The notes beneath the pieces are model-generated. The model saw only the letters and a list, made by a program, of their open reading frames with translations. It was not told where the DNA came from and did no database searches. The position numbers were made by a program, and so were the translations under genes. A DNA stretch of 64,000 nucleotides from Winogradskyella ludwigii (GTDB lineage: Bacteria > Bacteroidota > Bacteroidia > Flavobacteriales > Flavobacteriaceae): positions 310,001-374,000 of the forward strand of contig NZ_JABFDF010000002.1 in assembly GCF_013403985.1 (NCBI RefSeq), given 5' to 3'. Numbering within the stretch: the first letter of the stretch is position 1; every line of letters begins with the position of its first letter. Of the stretch, positions 9,053 through 16,818 are shown one piece after another.

Positions 9053-9927
9053 GGTCTATGTTTTTTAAGTTTTATCAAAAGTAGTTTTATAATTTTTTTA
9101 AAACTTAATTGTTTAGCCAATGAGTCAGGTTTTAATAATTGTTTTTCCAACTTTTCCATATTAGAAAACAACTTATTTAATATTATTTTCTTTTGTTCAT
9201 CTTCTTCCAAATAAGATATTAAACAAATTTGATAATGAATTATCTTCTTTAGTTGCTCTAACTGATTTAGCGTTGAAAAAACACCTACTCCATCTCTATA
9301 AACAGCCATCACTTCTTCTAATCTCTTAATATACCCTTTTTGTGCATTAAGAATATGTAAAAAATAATCTCCAACAGAGGAATATTTAAACTCCATTGGG
9401 AACTCAGACTTTCTATTTCGAAACATGACAGAAGGAGTATGCATAAAATTACCGAATTCAAGTAAATCATTTAGAGTAGCGCGTTCTTCTTTTATTCTAT
9501 TATACCGAGCTTCAATTGAAACATCATTAAATAATTCTGTTCCTCGTAAAATCTTTACCCTATGAAAACATATACTATAGTCCGTATTCGCCTCCAAAAA
9601 ATCAACCTGCTTTTGCAACTTCAAAGGATCAGTCCAATAATCGTCGCCCTCACACAAAGCAATATATTTACTTTGGCATTGCTCTAATGCCCATATAAAA
9701 TTAGGCATCATTCCTTTATTTGTACTGTGCTTAGTATATTCTATCCAAAAGCCATTTGTATGATTTTTTTTTATGTCATCTATAATTTTATCGGTACCAT
9801 CAGGCGAACAATCGTCAGCAATTATCAATTCTAGATCAAAATTACATTCTTGCATTAAAACACCTTCTATAGCTTGTTCTATATATTTTTCATGCCCATA
9901 AGTAATCATGCAGACAGAAACCTTCAT
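9049..9927 (-). CDS. Glycosyltransferase family 2
   Basis: About 292 aa from the start chosen here. The frame is open to 9963, but the first 12 codons overlap the upstream acetyltransferase and precede the conserved start MKVSVCMITYGHEKYI. The ATG at 9927-9925 lies 1 bp after that gene's stop and gives the normal GT2 N-terminus. LELIIADDCSPDGTDKII and ALCEGDDYWTDPLKLQKQ (about residues 83-100) supply the nucleotide- and metal-binding residues. The EGDDYWTDP element is common in GT2 enzymes from Bacteroidota capsule loci. The C-terminal end is strongly basic (KKIIKLLLIKLKKHR). Donor sugar unknown. Confidence 0.87.
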   Translation of the reverse strand: MKVSVCMITYGHEKYIEQAIEGVLMQECNFDLELIIADDCSPDGTDKIIDDIKKNHTNGFWIEYTKHSTNKGMMPNFIWALEQCQSKYIALCEGDDYWTDPLKLQKQVDFLEANTDYSICFHRVKILRGTELFNDVSIEARYNRIKEERATLNDLLEFGNFMHTPSVMFRNRKSEFPMEFKYSSVGDYFLHILNAQKGYIKRLEEVMAVYRDGVGVFSTLNQLEQLKKIIHYQICLISYLEEDEQKKIILNKLFSNMEKLEKQLLKPDSLAKQLSFKKIIKLLLIKLKKHRP

Positions 9928-9928
9928 A

Positions 9929-10573
9929 TTATATAGTTTTTGAAATAATTCTACCTGGCACACCTACTATTGTAATATTATTTGGGACATCGTTTAGAAC
10001 AACAGTACCAGCACCAACTGTTACATTACTACCAATGGTAATATCTGGTAAAATTACAGAAGATGCTCCTAAAGATGAATTATCTCCAATACTACTTCTA
10101 CCAAGTATGTTTACATTAGGCGATATTTCTACAAAGTCGCCGATAATACAGTCATGTGTAACAATTGAATTATAGTAAATTAAGCACCCTATACCTATAT
10201 CCACAGAATTAGATATTTTTACACCTGACAGTATAGTTACCCCAACTTTTATATTAACGTCAAAATTACCAATTTCGGCATTTTTCGAAATAATTGAAAT
10301 TGGTTGTGCTCCTAATTGTGTAAATTGTTTAAATAAATTTTTCCTTAATAATGGATTTCCCAACCCCAAAACAAAAGATTTATCTTCTGATTTTAACAAA
10401 TAGATTTCGACCTCTTTAAAAGATGTTAGTATCCGAAATCTATTATATAGTTTTGAAGGCAAATCACTACTTACATTGTCGAAAAATACAATATCATCAT
10501 CTAGCAAGCCCATATCTATAGATACAATTTGCAATAGCTCTTTAGCAAAACCTTTAGCTCCAACTATTATCAT
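9929..10573 (-). CDS. NeuD/PglD-family sugar O- or N-acyltransferase (left-handed beta helix)
   Basis: 214 aa. MIIVGAKGFAKELLQI is the Rossmann-like nucleotide-sugar-binding start of the NeuD/PglD/PerB group, where GxxG(F/H)AKE is typical. The C-terminal half (about residues 95-205) has hexapeptide repeats such as IGIGCLI, IGDFVEI, IGDNSSL and IGSNVTV that build a left-handed parallel beta helix. VTHDCIIGDF holds the catalytic His expected in the family. The enzyme should acetylate the amino group of a UDP- or dTDP-amino sugar made by the aminotransferase encoded immediately upstream, which it overlaps by 4 bp. The family also includes O-acetyltransferases, so the exact substrate is inferred. 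Confidence 0.85.
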   Translation of the reverse strand: MIIVGAKGFAKELLQIVSIDMGLLDDDIVFFDNVSSDLPSKLYNRFRILTSFKEVEIYLLKSEDKSFVLGLGNPLLRKNLFKQFTQLGAQPISIISKNAEIGNFDVNIKVGVTILSGVKISNSVDIGIGCLIYYNSIVTHDCIIGDFVEISPNVNILGRSSIGDNSSLGASSVILPDITIGSNVTVGAGTVVLNDVPNNITIVGVPGRIISKTI

Positions 10574-11643
10574 AGCAACTGTTCTTTTACAATATTAATA
10601 ATTTGGTTTAAATCCTCAGTTGCTAAACCCGCAAATAAAGGCAAGCATAAAACTTTAGAAGATATAGATTCCGAAATAGCCAAACTACATGGCTTTACAT
10701 ATGGAAGTGTATTCAAAGAGGGATAAAAATAACGTCTTGGATAAATAGAATGAGATTCTAACTCTTGTTTTACACGCAACAACTGACTCTCATTTTCAAA
10801 AATTACAGGATAGTAGCTATAGTTCCAATTGGTTTGGACTCTAATTTTTAGCAATTTCAAACTTGATGTCTCAAAGGCTTGATTATAAGCATCAACTATT
10901 TGCTTGCGCTCTTTGATAATTTTTGTCATATAGGGCAATACAGCCAAACCCATAGCCGCCTGTGGCTCACTCATTTTAGCATTAATCCCTAAACTTTGAA
11001 AAGCCTCTGGCCCATCATGTCCAAAATTATGATGAGAATACATGGCTTCAAAATACTGTGGTTTACAAAACAGAGCACCTCCTTCTCCGGTATGAAACAA
11101 CTTAGTAGCATGAAAACTACAGCTGCTGACATCCCCATAGTTAAAAAGAGAATGTCCTTTATAAGTGACCCCAAAACAATGGGCAGCATCATAAATAACT
11201 TTTAAGTCATGTTTTTTCGCAATGACTTCAATAGCTTCTACATGACATGGATTACCAAAGACATGAGTCGCCAAAATGGCTGTAGTTTTAGATGTAATAG
11301 CCGCTTCAATCTTAGTTTCATCAATGGTTAAATACTCTGGATTTATATCTACAAATACAGGAGTACAACCTTCCCAAACGATACTACTAGTTGTCGCGAC
11401 ATAGCTAAAAGGTGTAGTTATGATCTCACCTTTTAGCTCTAATGCCTTTATTGCTATTTGTAAAGGCAAAGTACCATTAGTCATAGCAATGATATTTGGA
11501 GTGTCTAAATAGAATTGTAATTTTGATTCCAATTCTTTTACCAAAACCCCTCTATTTGTCATCCAACCCGTATCCCATGCTTTTTTTAAAATGGCTTGGT
11601 ATTCGGCTTGTGCTGGTAAAAATGTTTTGGTGACATTTATCAT
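10570..11643 (-). CDS. DegT/DnrJ/EryC1-family sugar aminotransferase
   Basis: 357 aa, the usual length for the family. TNGTLPLQIAIKAL (about 55-68) contacts the cofactor phosphate, YDAAHCFG (151-158) holds the Asp that pairs with the pyridine nitrogen, and SFHATKLFHTGEGGA has the PLP-binding Lys at residue 181. It converts a nucleotide-linked keto sugar to an amino sugar with glutamate as donor. With the adjoining NeuD/PglD-like acyltransferase it forms an amination and acylation pair as in bacillosamine, Qui4NAc or Fuc3NAc pathways. No 4,6-dehydratase that would supply the keto sugar lies in the window. It overlaps both neighbours by 4 bp. Confidence 0.9.
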   Translation of the reverse strand: MINVTKTFLPAQAEYQAILKKAWDTGWMTNRGVLVKELESKLQFYLDTPNIIAMTNGTLPLQIAIKALELKGEIITTPFSYVATTSSIVWEGCTPVFVDINPEYLTIDETKIEAAITSKTTAILATHVFGNPCHVEAIEVIAKKHDLKVIYDAAHCFGVTYKGHSLFNYGDVSSCSFHATKLFHTGEGGALFCKPQYFEAMYSHHNFGHDGPEAFQSLGINAKMSEPQAAMGLAVLPYMTKIIKERKQIVDAYNQAFETSSLKLLKIRVQTNWNYSYYPVIFENESQLLRVKQELESHSIYPRRYFYPSLNTLPYVKPCSLAISESISSKVLCLPLFAGLATEDLNQIINIVKEQLL

Positions 11644-12461
11644 CTATAATCTATATTAAAGTTTTTAAATAAAAAATTGATATCGTCTTGATAATATTTT
11701 TTTAAAAGATCAATCGTTTCTGAATCAATATCTAATATATAATTTCCTTGAAACACTTTTTTATTAGAAAACTTTGTCCAATCAAATGATTTAATTTTCA
11801 AAAAATCTGAAACAAGATCTAATGTTAAAGATGTATTTTTATGCATCTCTTCATTCTGAATCAATAAAAAATTTGATTTAAACTTATTTCTATATAAATC
11901 TATACTTTTAGAAAATTCTCCATTTTTCAAAATCGGACACTCTATCTGTAAACCTTTCTCCAAAACATTAATCTCATTTCTCACAAATAAATCAAAGTTC
12001 TTATATTCAACTTCCGTCCTTCTTATAACGTTTTTAGTATCTCCACCTCTTGTTTTTATCCATTTTATCCACCAGTCTTTGTCATTTTCAAAATATCTTT
12101 TTTTATACATTTGAAAAGCACTAAAACTTCTTTCTATAGGATTTCTTACAAGAATAATAACTTTACTTTCCGCGTTATACTCAAAAATTCTTTTTGAGGT
12201 GATTTGAGGATTTTCATCTAATAAGTAGGAAGGTGATGAGTCTATAAAAAAAAATTCTTTAAACGAAATTTTTTCTTTTAGAGTCTTTTTAAACTTAGAA
12301 TGATAGTTACCTATACCTTTACTAAATAATTTATCATATGCGAAAAAATCTAATTCCTTTTGTTTACTTCCGCCTCTTATCTGTGGATGATTAGTCAAAA
12401 AACTATGCAAGGCGGTAGTCCCACATTTTTGCCCTCCTACAATAAAAAAATCAACCCTCAT
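11640..12461 (-). CDS. Sulfotransferase, heparan N/O-sulfotransferase-like (third of three)
   Basis: 273 aa. DFFIVGGQKCGTTALHSFL (residues 4-22) is the 5'-PSB loop in the form seen in heparan-sulfate-type sulfotransferases (GxxKCGTTxL). KVIILVRNPIERSFSAFQM (about 98-116) is the 3'-phosphate site with RNP and Ser. FIDSSPSYL resembles the substrate-side element of the same family. It should use PAPS to sulfate a polysaccharide residue. It overlaps the end of the Wzt ATPase gene by 11 bp and the aminotransferase gene by 4 bp, so it is translationally tied to the export machinery and amino-sugar pathway. Whether it N-sulfates an amino sugar or O-sulfates is unknown. Confidence 0.88.
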   Translation of the reverse strand: MRVDFFIVGGQKCGTTALHSFLTNHPQIRGGSKQKELDFFAYDKLFSKGIGNYHSKFKKTLKEKISFKEFFFIDSSPSYLLDENPQITSKRIFEYNAESKVIILVRNPIERSFSAFQMYKKRYFENDKDWWIKWIKTRGGDTKNVIRRTEVEYKNFDLFVRNEINVLEKGLQIECPILKNGEFSKSIDLYRNKFKSNFLLIQNEEMHKNTSLTLDLVSDFLKIKSFDWTKFSNKKVFQGNYILDIDSETIDLLKKYYQDDINFLFKNFNIDYR

Positions 12462-13725
12462 TATTAAATATCCATTTAAAAACTGGTTTTAAAGGCCCTT
12501 TAGTTTTCCCCATCCATTGTCCTAATTCTTTAGCTTCCTGAAGCATCGTAAACTGTACACAATCAGGCTCAAAAAACAATTGTTTTTTCCCATTTGTAAC
12601 CATAACATCTACATTAAATTTCCCTTCATTAAAGAAGAATTTAGGCAATTGCATTGCTAACAATTGTTTTCCCTCTTTTTCTAAATTTAACTGAGCATCT
12701 TTAGAATTTGTAACAAATATAACGTTACCGTCATCGTCTTTAAAACGAAAGACAACAACTAAAGCTTTTAAAGAATGATTAATCAAAGTTAGATTTATAA
12801 TCAAATCATCTTCTCTTGTAAGAGGATCATTATAATTTCTATGCTCCCCTTTCAATCCCACAGATTCTATAAAAAAAGATTGTTTTTCAAAATCTTCCTC
12901 TTTAAAGTAGCGTAAAGTTTCACCCCCTTTTGTATTCCCTAAATTCAAATAAAAACTAACAGCGTCATCGGTTCCTCCTTCAAAAACGGATGTTCCATGT
13001 TCCAATACAATAGCACGCGTACACAAACTCTTTACAGCCGCCATATTATGGCTTACAAACAAAACAGTTCTACCATCTCCTTTAGAGATATCCTGCATCT
13101 TCCCAATAGCTTTTTTCTGAAACTCAGCATCACCTACAGCCAAAACCTCATCAATCACCAAAATATCAGGCTCTAAAAATGCGGCCACTGCAAAAGCCAA
13201 ACGCACTCGCATTCCAGAAGAATAACGTTTAACAGGTGTATCTACATAACGTTCACAGCCAGAAAACTCAATTATCTCTTGTTCTTTTACCTTTATCTCG
13301 GCTTTGGTCATGCCTAAAATAGCTCCATTCAGGTAAATATTTTCTCGTCCAGTTAACTCGGGGTGAAATCCAGTGCCAACTTCTAATAAACTTGCTATGC
13401 GGCCTTTAGTTTTTATTTCGCCTGTCGTAGGGATAGTAACTCGGCTTAGTATTTTTAACAAAGTGCTTTTACCTGCACCATTTTTTCCAATAATACCAAG
13501 GACTTCTCCTTGTTGTACTTCAAAATTAATTTCTTTTAGAGCCCAAACATAAGCACTATCCGCTTTGGTACTCCGATCATTAACGGCACCTACTTTTAAA
13601 TACGGATCTTCTTTACTTCTAATACTAGCCCACCATCGATTCAAGTCGTGACTAATAGTACCAGTTCCCACAACACCAAGTCGGTATTGTTTACTTATAT
13701 TTTCAGCTTTTAAAATGACACTCAT
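12451..13725 (-). CDS. wzt: Wzt-type polysaccharide ABC transporter ATPase with C-terminal domain
   Basis: 424 aa, longer than plain KpsT-type ATPases. The first ~245 residues are the nucleotide-binding domain: GIIGKNGAGKSTLLK (78-92) is Walker A, RYSSGMRVRLAFA the signature, and DILVIDEVLAVGD Walker B. Residues ~260-424 form a beta-rich extension of the kind that in Wzt of E. coli O8/O9a binds the modified non-reducing end of the glycan. It pairs with the permease at 13822-14685 to export a finished polymer. An unusually long insert (residues 20-60) precedes Walker A, as in other TagH/Wzt ATPases. The neighbouring sulfotransferase suggests that sulfate could be part of the recognised end; this is a hypothesis. 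Confidence 0.92.
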   Translation of the reverse strand: MSVILKAENISKQYRLGVVGTGTISHDLNRWWASIRSKEDPYLKVGAVNDRSTKADSAYVWALKEINFEVQQGEVLGIIGKNGAGKSTLLKILSRVTIPTTGEIKTKGRIASLLEVGTGFHPELTGRENIYLNGAILGMTKAEIKVKEQEIIEFSGCERYVDTPVKRYSSGMRVRLAFAVAAFLEPDILVIDEVLAVGDAEFQKKAIGKMQDISKGDGRTVLFVSHNMAAVKSLCTRAIVLEHGTSVFEGGTDDAVSFYLNLGNTKGGETLRYFKEEDFEKQSFFIESVGLKGEHRNYNDPLTREDDLIINLTLINHSLKALVVVFRFKDDDGNVIFVTNSKDAQLNLEKEGKQLLAMQLPKFFFNEGKFNVDVMVTNGKKQLFFEPDCVQFTMLQEAKELGQWMGKTKGPLKPVFKWIFNNEG

Positions 13726-13780
13726 TTAATATTTTTATAATTATAAATTCCAAAAATACAGAGTTATTTTTTCTAACAGA

Positions 13781-13815
13781 ACTCTTAACTCTTAACTCTT
13801 AACTCCTAACACTTA
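13781..13815. repeat. Tandem heptamer repeat between wzm and wzt
   Basis: Five consecutive 7-bp units: three perfect ACTCTTA, then ACTCCTA, then ACACTTA. They sit in the 96-bp gap between the stop of the permease gene and the start of the ATPase gene. Copy-number change would alter the spacing but not a reading frame. A similar but less regular AACT-rich stretch precedes the gene at 27113. Confidence 0.75.
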
Positions 13816-13821
13816 ATTAAA

Positions 13822-14685
13822 TTAAACCGTATCAATAAACGTCTTCTCCGTTCTATTGAAGATAATAATACCAAAAAATAACACAATGAGCGTTACTATA
13901 ACGGTATATATAATTCCGAACCAGCTAAAGGTGCCAGTTCCTAATAACATATACCGTGCAGTTTCTATAATATAAGCTAAGGGATTATATTCTACGACCC
14001 AAGAAATTTTTGGTAATTTCTCTCGCATTAACGTTAAAGGATACATCACAGCAGAGACATACATTAGTAATTGTACACCAAAACCAACTAAAAATTTTAA
14101 GTCACGATACTTAGTCACCATACTAGAGATAATCATTCCCAGACCTAAGCCCAACAAACCCATTAACAGCACTATAAAAGGAAAAAACAAAACACTACTC
14201 GTAATGTTAATTTCAGCACCATTAAGATAATAATAAATATAAAATGCAATGAATATCAGTAGCTGAATACCGAATTTCATCAAATTAGACATAATAATAG
14301 ATAAAGGAACGATGATACGTGGAAAATAGACTTTTCCAAAAATGGCAGCGTTTGTCTTAAATGTATCACTTGTAGCCGTTAAGCAGGTATTAAAATAATT
14401 CCAAATAGAAACTCCGGCAAGGTTAAATAAAAAGGGAGGTACGGTTCCGGTTTCAATATTCGCAACTTTATTAAAAATAAGAGTAAAGGTCAATGCAGTA
14501 AACAAGGGCTGAATTAGATACCAAAGTGGCCCAAGTATGGTTTGTTTATAAACGGTAACCACGTCGCGTTTCACAAATAACATCAGTAAATCGCGATAAC
14601 GCCAAATTTCCTTAAAATTAAAATCTATTAATTTACGCTCTGAGGAAATGGTATACAACCAACCATCATCTTCTATCTTACTCAA
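13822..14685 (-). CDS. wzm: Wzm-type polysaccharide ABC transporter permease
   Basis: 287 aa ABC-2 family permease. A cytoplasmic N-terminus (IWRYRDLLMLFVKRDVVTVYK) leads into about six hydrophobic segments: roughly residues 50-72, 83-105, 128-150, 158-182, 195-218 and 255-277. YKQTILGPLWYLIQPL is the typical interfacial helix of Wzm/KpsM/TagG proteins. It forms the membrane channel for a lipid-linked glycan and works with the ATPase encoded 96 bp downstream. Gene order permease then ATPase is the usual one. The region upstream (14686-14919) contains repeat-like DNA and no clear promoter. Confidence 0.92.
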   Translation of the reverse strand: MSKIEDDGWLYTISSERKLIDFNFKEIWRYRDLLMLFVKRDVVTVYKQTILGPLWYLIQPLFTALTFTLIFNKVANIETGTVPPFLFNLAGVSIWNYFNTCLTATSDTFKTNAAIFGKVYFPRIIVPLSIIMSNLMKFGIQLLIFIAFYIYYYLNGAEINITSSVLFFPFIVLLMGLLGLGLGMIISSMVTKYRDLKFLVGFGVQLLMYVSAVMYPLTLMREKLPKISWVVEYNPLAYIIETARYMLLGTGTFSWFGIIYTVIVTLIVLFFGIIIFNRTEKTFIDTV

Positions 14686-14778
14686 TGTGACTCTTATTTT
14701 TTGTTGGGTAAATATAGTAATTCCATAGAGATACTAAAAAATAAGTTATAGAATTAATAACGACTTTTAAATAGAAAA

Positions 14779-14895
14779 ATGTCATTCTGATCAAAGCGAA
14801 GAATCTTTTTATCCATTAACTGAAGCATTAGCGCGAAGCGATGGTCACTGAGCGTCGTTCACTGAGCGAAGTCGAAGTGAGTCGAGAGCCAATCT
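14779..14895. repeat. Bacteroidota-type dispersed intergenic repeat sequences
   Basis: The stretch GTCATTCTGATCAAAGCGAA with GAATCT following (14781-14806) resembles a short dispersed repeat that I recall from many Bacteroidota intergenic regions. It is followed by CACTGAGCG at 14851 and again near 14862, then GAAGTCGAAGTGAGTCGA, which can pair imperfectly with the CACT segments. It lies between the permease gene and the 125-aa gene and is richer in G and C than its surroundings. No coding function is apparent. Confidence 0.5.
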
Positions 14896-14919
14896 AAATC
14901 AACCAACTATGAGCAACCA

Positions 14920-15297
14920 TCAAGCCACACCATTAGCATTATCGCTATCATCCACATTCAAATTATTTTTCAAATCTTTCGGAGTCATACAAACTTCAAA
15001 ATCCTTATGATGTAAATAATTAGTATAGCCGTCCTCTAACGTCTTTTTTTGATACTGACTTCGCACAAGCTCTTCATTAATAGGACATTTATTAAATATA
15101 TTGGTATTAACATAATCAAAGACAACACTCACAGGTAAGTTAAAGACGGCACAAAAATCATAAATATGAATCAATTGACGCGATCCTAAGTCGCGTTCAT
15201 CACGTGTAAACTGCATTATATTACGAGCAGTACGCATACTTAAACCTGTGATATGCTGAATATCAGTGGAGGTTAAAAATAATTTCTTCTTTTCCAT
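14920..15297 (-). CDS. Putative small DNA-binding protein, unrecognised family
   Basis: 125 aa. The N-terminal part LTSTDIQHITGLSMRTARNI has the helix-turn-helix look of excisionase/MerR-like folds (helix, GLS turn, recognition helix with RTAR). The middle (LIHIYDFCAVFNLPVSVVFD) is more hydrophobic and the C-terminus is polar and acidic, ending DDSDNANGVA. I do not recognise the family. It lies between the Wzm gene and a divergent 249-aa gene, inside the polysaccharide locus, and two TTTAGGGT repeats abut its start codon. It could regulate the locus or its divergent neighbour; that is inference only. Confidence 0.65.
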   Translation of the reverse strand: MEKKKLFLTSTDIQHITGLSMRTARNIMQFTRDERDLGSRQLIHIYDFCAVFNLPVSVVFDYVNTNIFNKCPINEELVRSQYQKKTLEDGYTNYLHHKDFEVCMTPKDLKNNLNVDDSDNANGVA

Positions 15298-15316
15298 TTA
15301 GGGTAAATTTTAGGGT
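15297..15316. promoter_or_regulatory. Direct TTTAGGGT repeat at start of the 125-aa gene, possible operator
   Basis: TTTAGGGT occurs at 15297-15304 and again at 15309-15316, a 12-bp period, directly in front of the ATG of the putative DNA-binding protein. A related ACCCT lies near 15352. Repeats close to one helical turn apart beside a regulator-like gene are compatible with an autoregulatory operator. This is suggestive only. Confidence 0.25.
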
Positions 15317-15840
15317 TCAACAGGTTAATAATTACTCACAATTTACACAATACCCTGAAATACAACCCGCTAAATGCAATGATTTTCGATATAACACATT
15401 TTATCGTAAGAAAAATTAAACAAAACAAGACTGCACCTGTATTTCATCGATTTAATTACGTAAAACACACTACTCATTAAACACTATAAATCAGAATTAA
15501 AGATTAAAATAACTTAATCTACCTTACATAGCAACCAAACTAAAGTTAATGTATGCATCATTTATGGATGGTCTATAGATAGTGCATAAGTACTGTATTA
15601 AAACAGAAATACGATTAAAATATACTGTTACAAAATCAGCAATAAAAGTCAAAATCGGAAACAAAAAGAAAACAATTACAATTTCGGAAATCTTAAAAAA
15701 AAGCCCCAAACCCTCAACCTAAATTTGTCATATCAGTAGTCAGATTATAAACCTAGTGTTCAATAAGGCGACAATGATAATCGAAGTTTTTAAAATGAAT
15801 ACTGAATAAATTTTTATTAATAATTTAAAACCCATTTCGT
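15317..15840. other. 524-bp AT-rich intergenic region between divergent genes
   Basis: No convincing gene is present. A 61-codon minus-strand frame (15524-15709) has an unlikely composition and no recognisable features. The region should hold the promoters of the leftward 125-aa gene and the rightward 249-aa gene. I could not identify a good TAnnTTTG box for either. Confidence 0.5.
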
Positions 15841-16590
15841 ATGGCAAAATTAAGAAGCTTAATCAAGATCGAAGGAACCCTGGACGATCTTACCTTTTAC
15901 AAGGGCAAAAAAGGGTATTTAGTTAGAACCAAAGGTGGTGTAAGTGCAAATCGTATTAAAAACGATCCCGCATTTGCAAGAACCCGAGAAAATGGTTCAG
16001 AATTTGGACATTGTGCAACAAGTGGAAAAATACTACGTCGCGCAATTATAAACTTATTAACTGATGCTAAAGACAATCGGGTAACTCCACGATTAACACA
16101 GGTAATGAGTAAGGTTAAAAATTCTGATATCACGTCCTTACGTGGTCAACGACAAGTTGGTATCGGTCTCACAACTCCTGAAGGAAGAGCACAATTAAAA
16201 AGCTTCGACTTTAATAGTAATGCACAGATGAGTTCTGTACTACGTTCCGATTTTACTTTAGACACCGCCTCTGGTGAAGTGAATATCGTAGATTTAATAC
16301 CGAACCATGATTTAGGAATTCCAGGAGGAGCGACCCATGTAAGTTTTATTGCTGGATTTCTAAATTTAGATTTCAGTTCAGGTGACAAAGAATTACAAGT
16401 GAGTCCCACAATTAATTTAGCTATTAATGGTGTAACTAGTGCTGTAAATTTAGCACCAACAGCTATTCCTGCAGGTGCTGGAAATCAACTTTACTTCTTA
16501 AAAGTAGCATTCTTCCAAGAAGTAAATGGTATACAATACCCTTTAAATAACGGAGCATTCAATGCTCTTCAGTTAATAGAAGTATTGTAA
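15841..16590 (+). CDS. Conserved-looking hypothetical protein, 249 aa
   Basis: 249 aa, the only plus-strand gene in the first 23 kb. The N-terminal half is basic (MAKLRSLIKIEGTLDDLTFY, then KGKKGYLVRTKGGV) with a glycine turn and FARTRENGSEFG. It resembles a Flavobacteriaceae hypothetical family that I recall by this N-terminus but for which I know no function. The C-terminal half is beta-like, with alternating hydrophobic residues and several NGV/SGD turns. There is no signal peptide or membrane segment. It is followed by a strong terminator at 16611, so it is a single-gene unit, divergent from the 125-aa putative regulator. Its presence inside the polysaccharide locus may mean insertion of a small module. 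Confidence 0.75.
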   Translation: MAKLRSLIKIEGTLDDLTFYKGKKGYLVRTKGGVSANRIKNDPAFARTRENGSEFGHCATSGKILRRAIINLLTDAKDNRVTPRLTQVMSKVKNSDITSLRGQRQVGIGLTTPEGRAQLKSFDFNSNAQMSSVLRSDFTLDTASGEVNIVDLIPNHDLGIPGGATHVSFIAGFLNLDFSSGDKELQVSPTINLAINGVTSAVNLAPTAIPAGAGNQLYFLKVAFFQEVNGIQYPLNNGAFNALQLIEVL

Positions 16591-16610
16591 ACATTATTCT
16601 CTAAATCTAA

Positions 16611-16640
16611 AAAGCTGTCTGAAAAGACAGCTTTTTTTAT
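16611..16640 (+). terminator. Rho-independent terminator after the 249-aa gene
   Basis: AAGCTGTCT (16612-16620), loop GAAA, AGACAGCTT (16625-16633), then a run of T. A perfect 9-bp stem 20 bp after the stop codon. It may also act on the opposite strand for wbpP transcription because an A run precedes it. Confidence 0.88.
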
Positions 16641-16818
16641 ATATAATCCCTAAAAAACAACCTTACCAAGCTCCCCTCTTTTTTTCAAAGAGGACGACCG
16701 GACATATGGAAATAGTCCTGCGGAATATTTTAGTGAAGGGGCGAGCTGTCGCATGGGCAAAATTCCCCGAAGGAACATAGGTGAAGAAAGGGGTGTTCAA
16801 CACGCGCAAAAGCGTATA
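16641..16818. other. Intergenic region with G+C-richer hairpin-forming sequence
   Basis: Between the terminator and wbpP. CCTCTTT (16675-16681) pairs with AAAGAGG (16687-16693), and G-rich segments (GAAGGGGCG, GAAAGGGGTG) follow near 16735 and 16790. It differs in composition from the AT-rich surroundings and looks like a dispersed noncoding repeat. No reading frame of note. Confidence 0.4.

Noticed and set aside
9928..9963. Longer N-terminus of the GT2 gene at 9049.
   Set aside because: The extra codons lie inside the acetyltransferase gene and precede the conserved MKVSVCMI start.
15524..15709. 61-codon minus-strand frame in the divergent gap.
   Set aside because: No homology-like motif, no start context and poor composition; it overlaps the likely promoter area.
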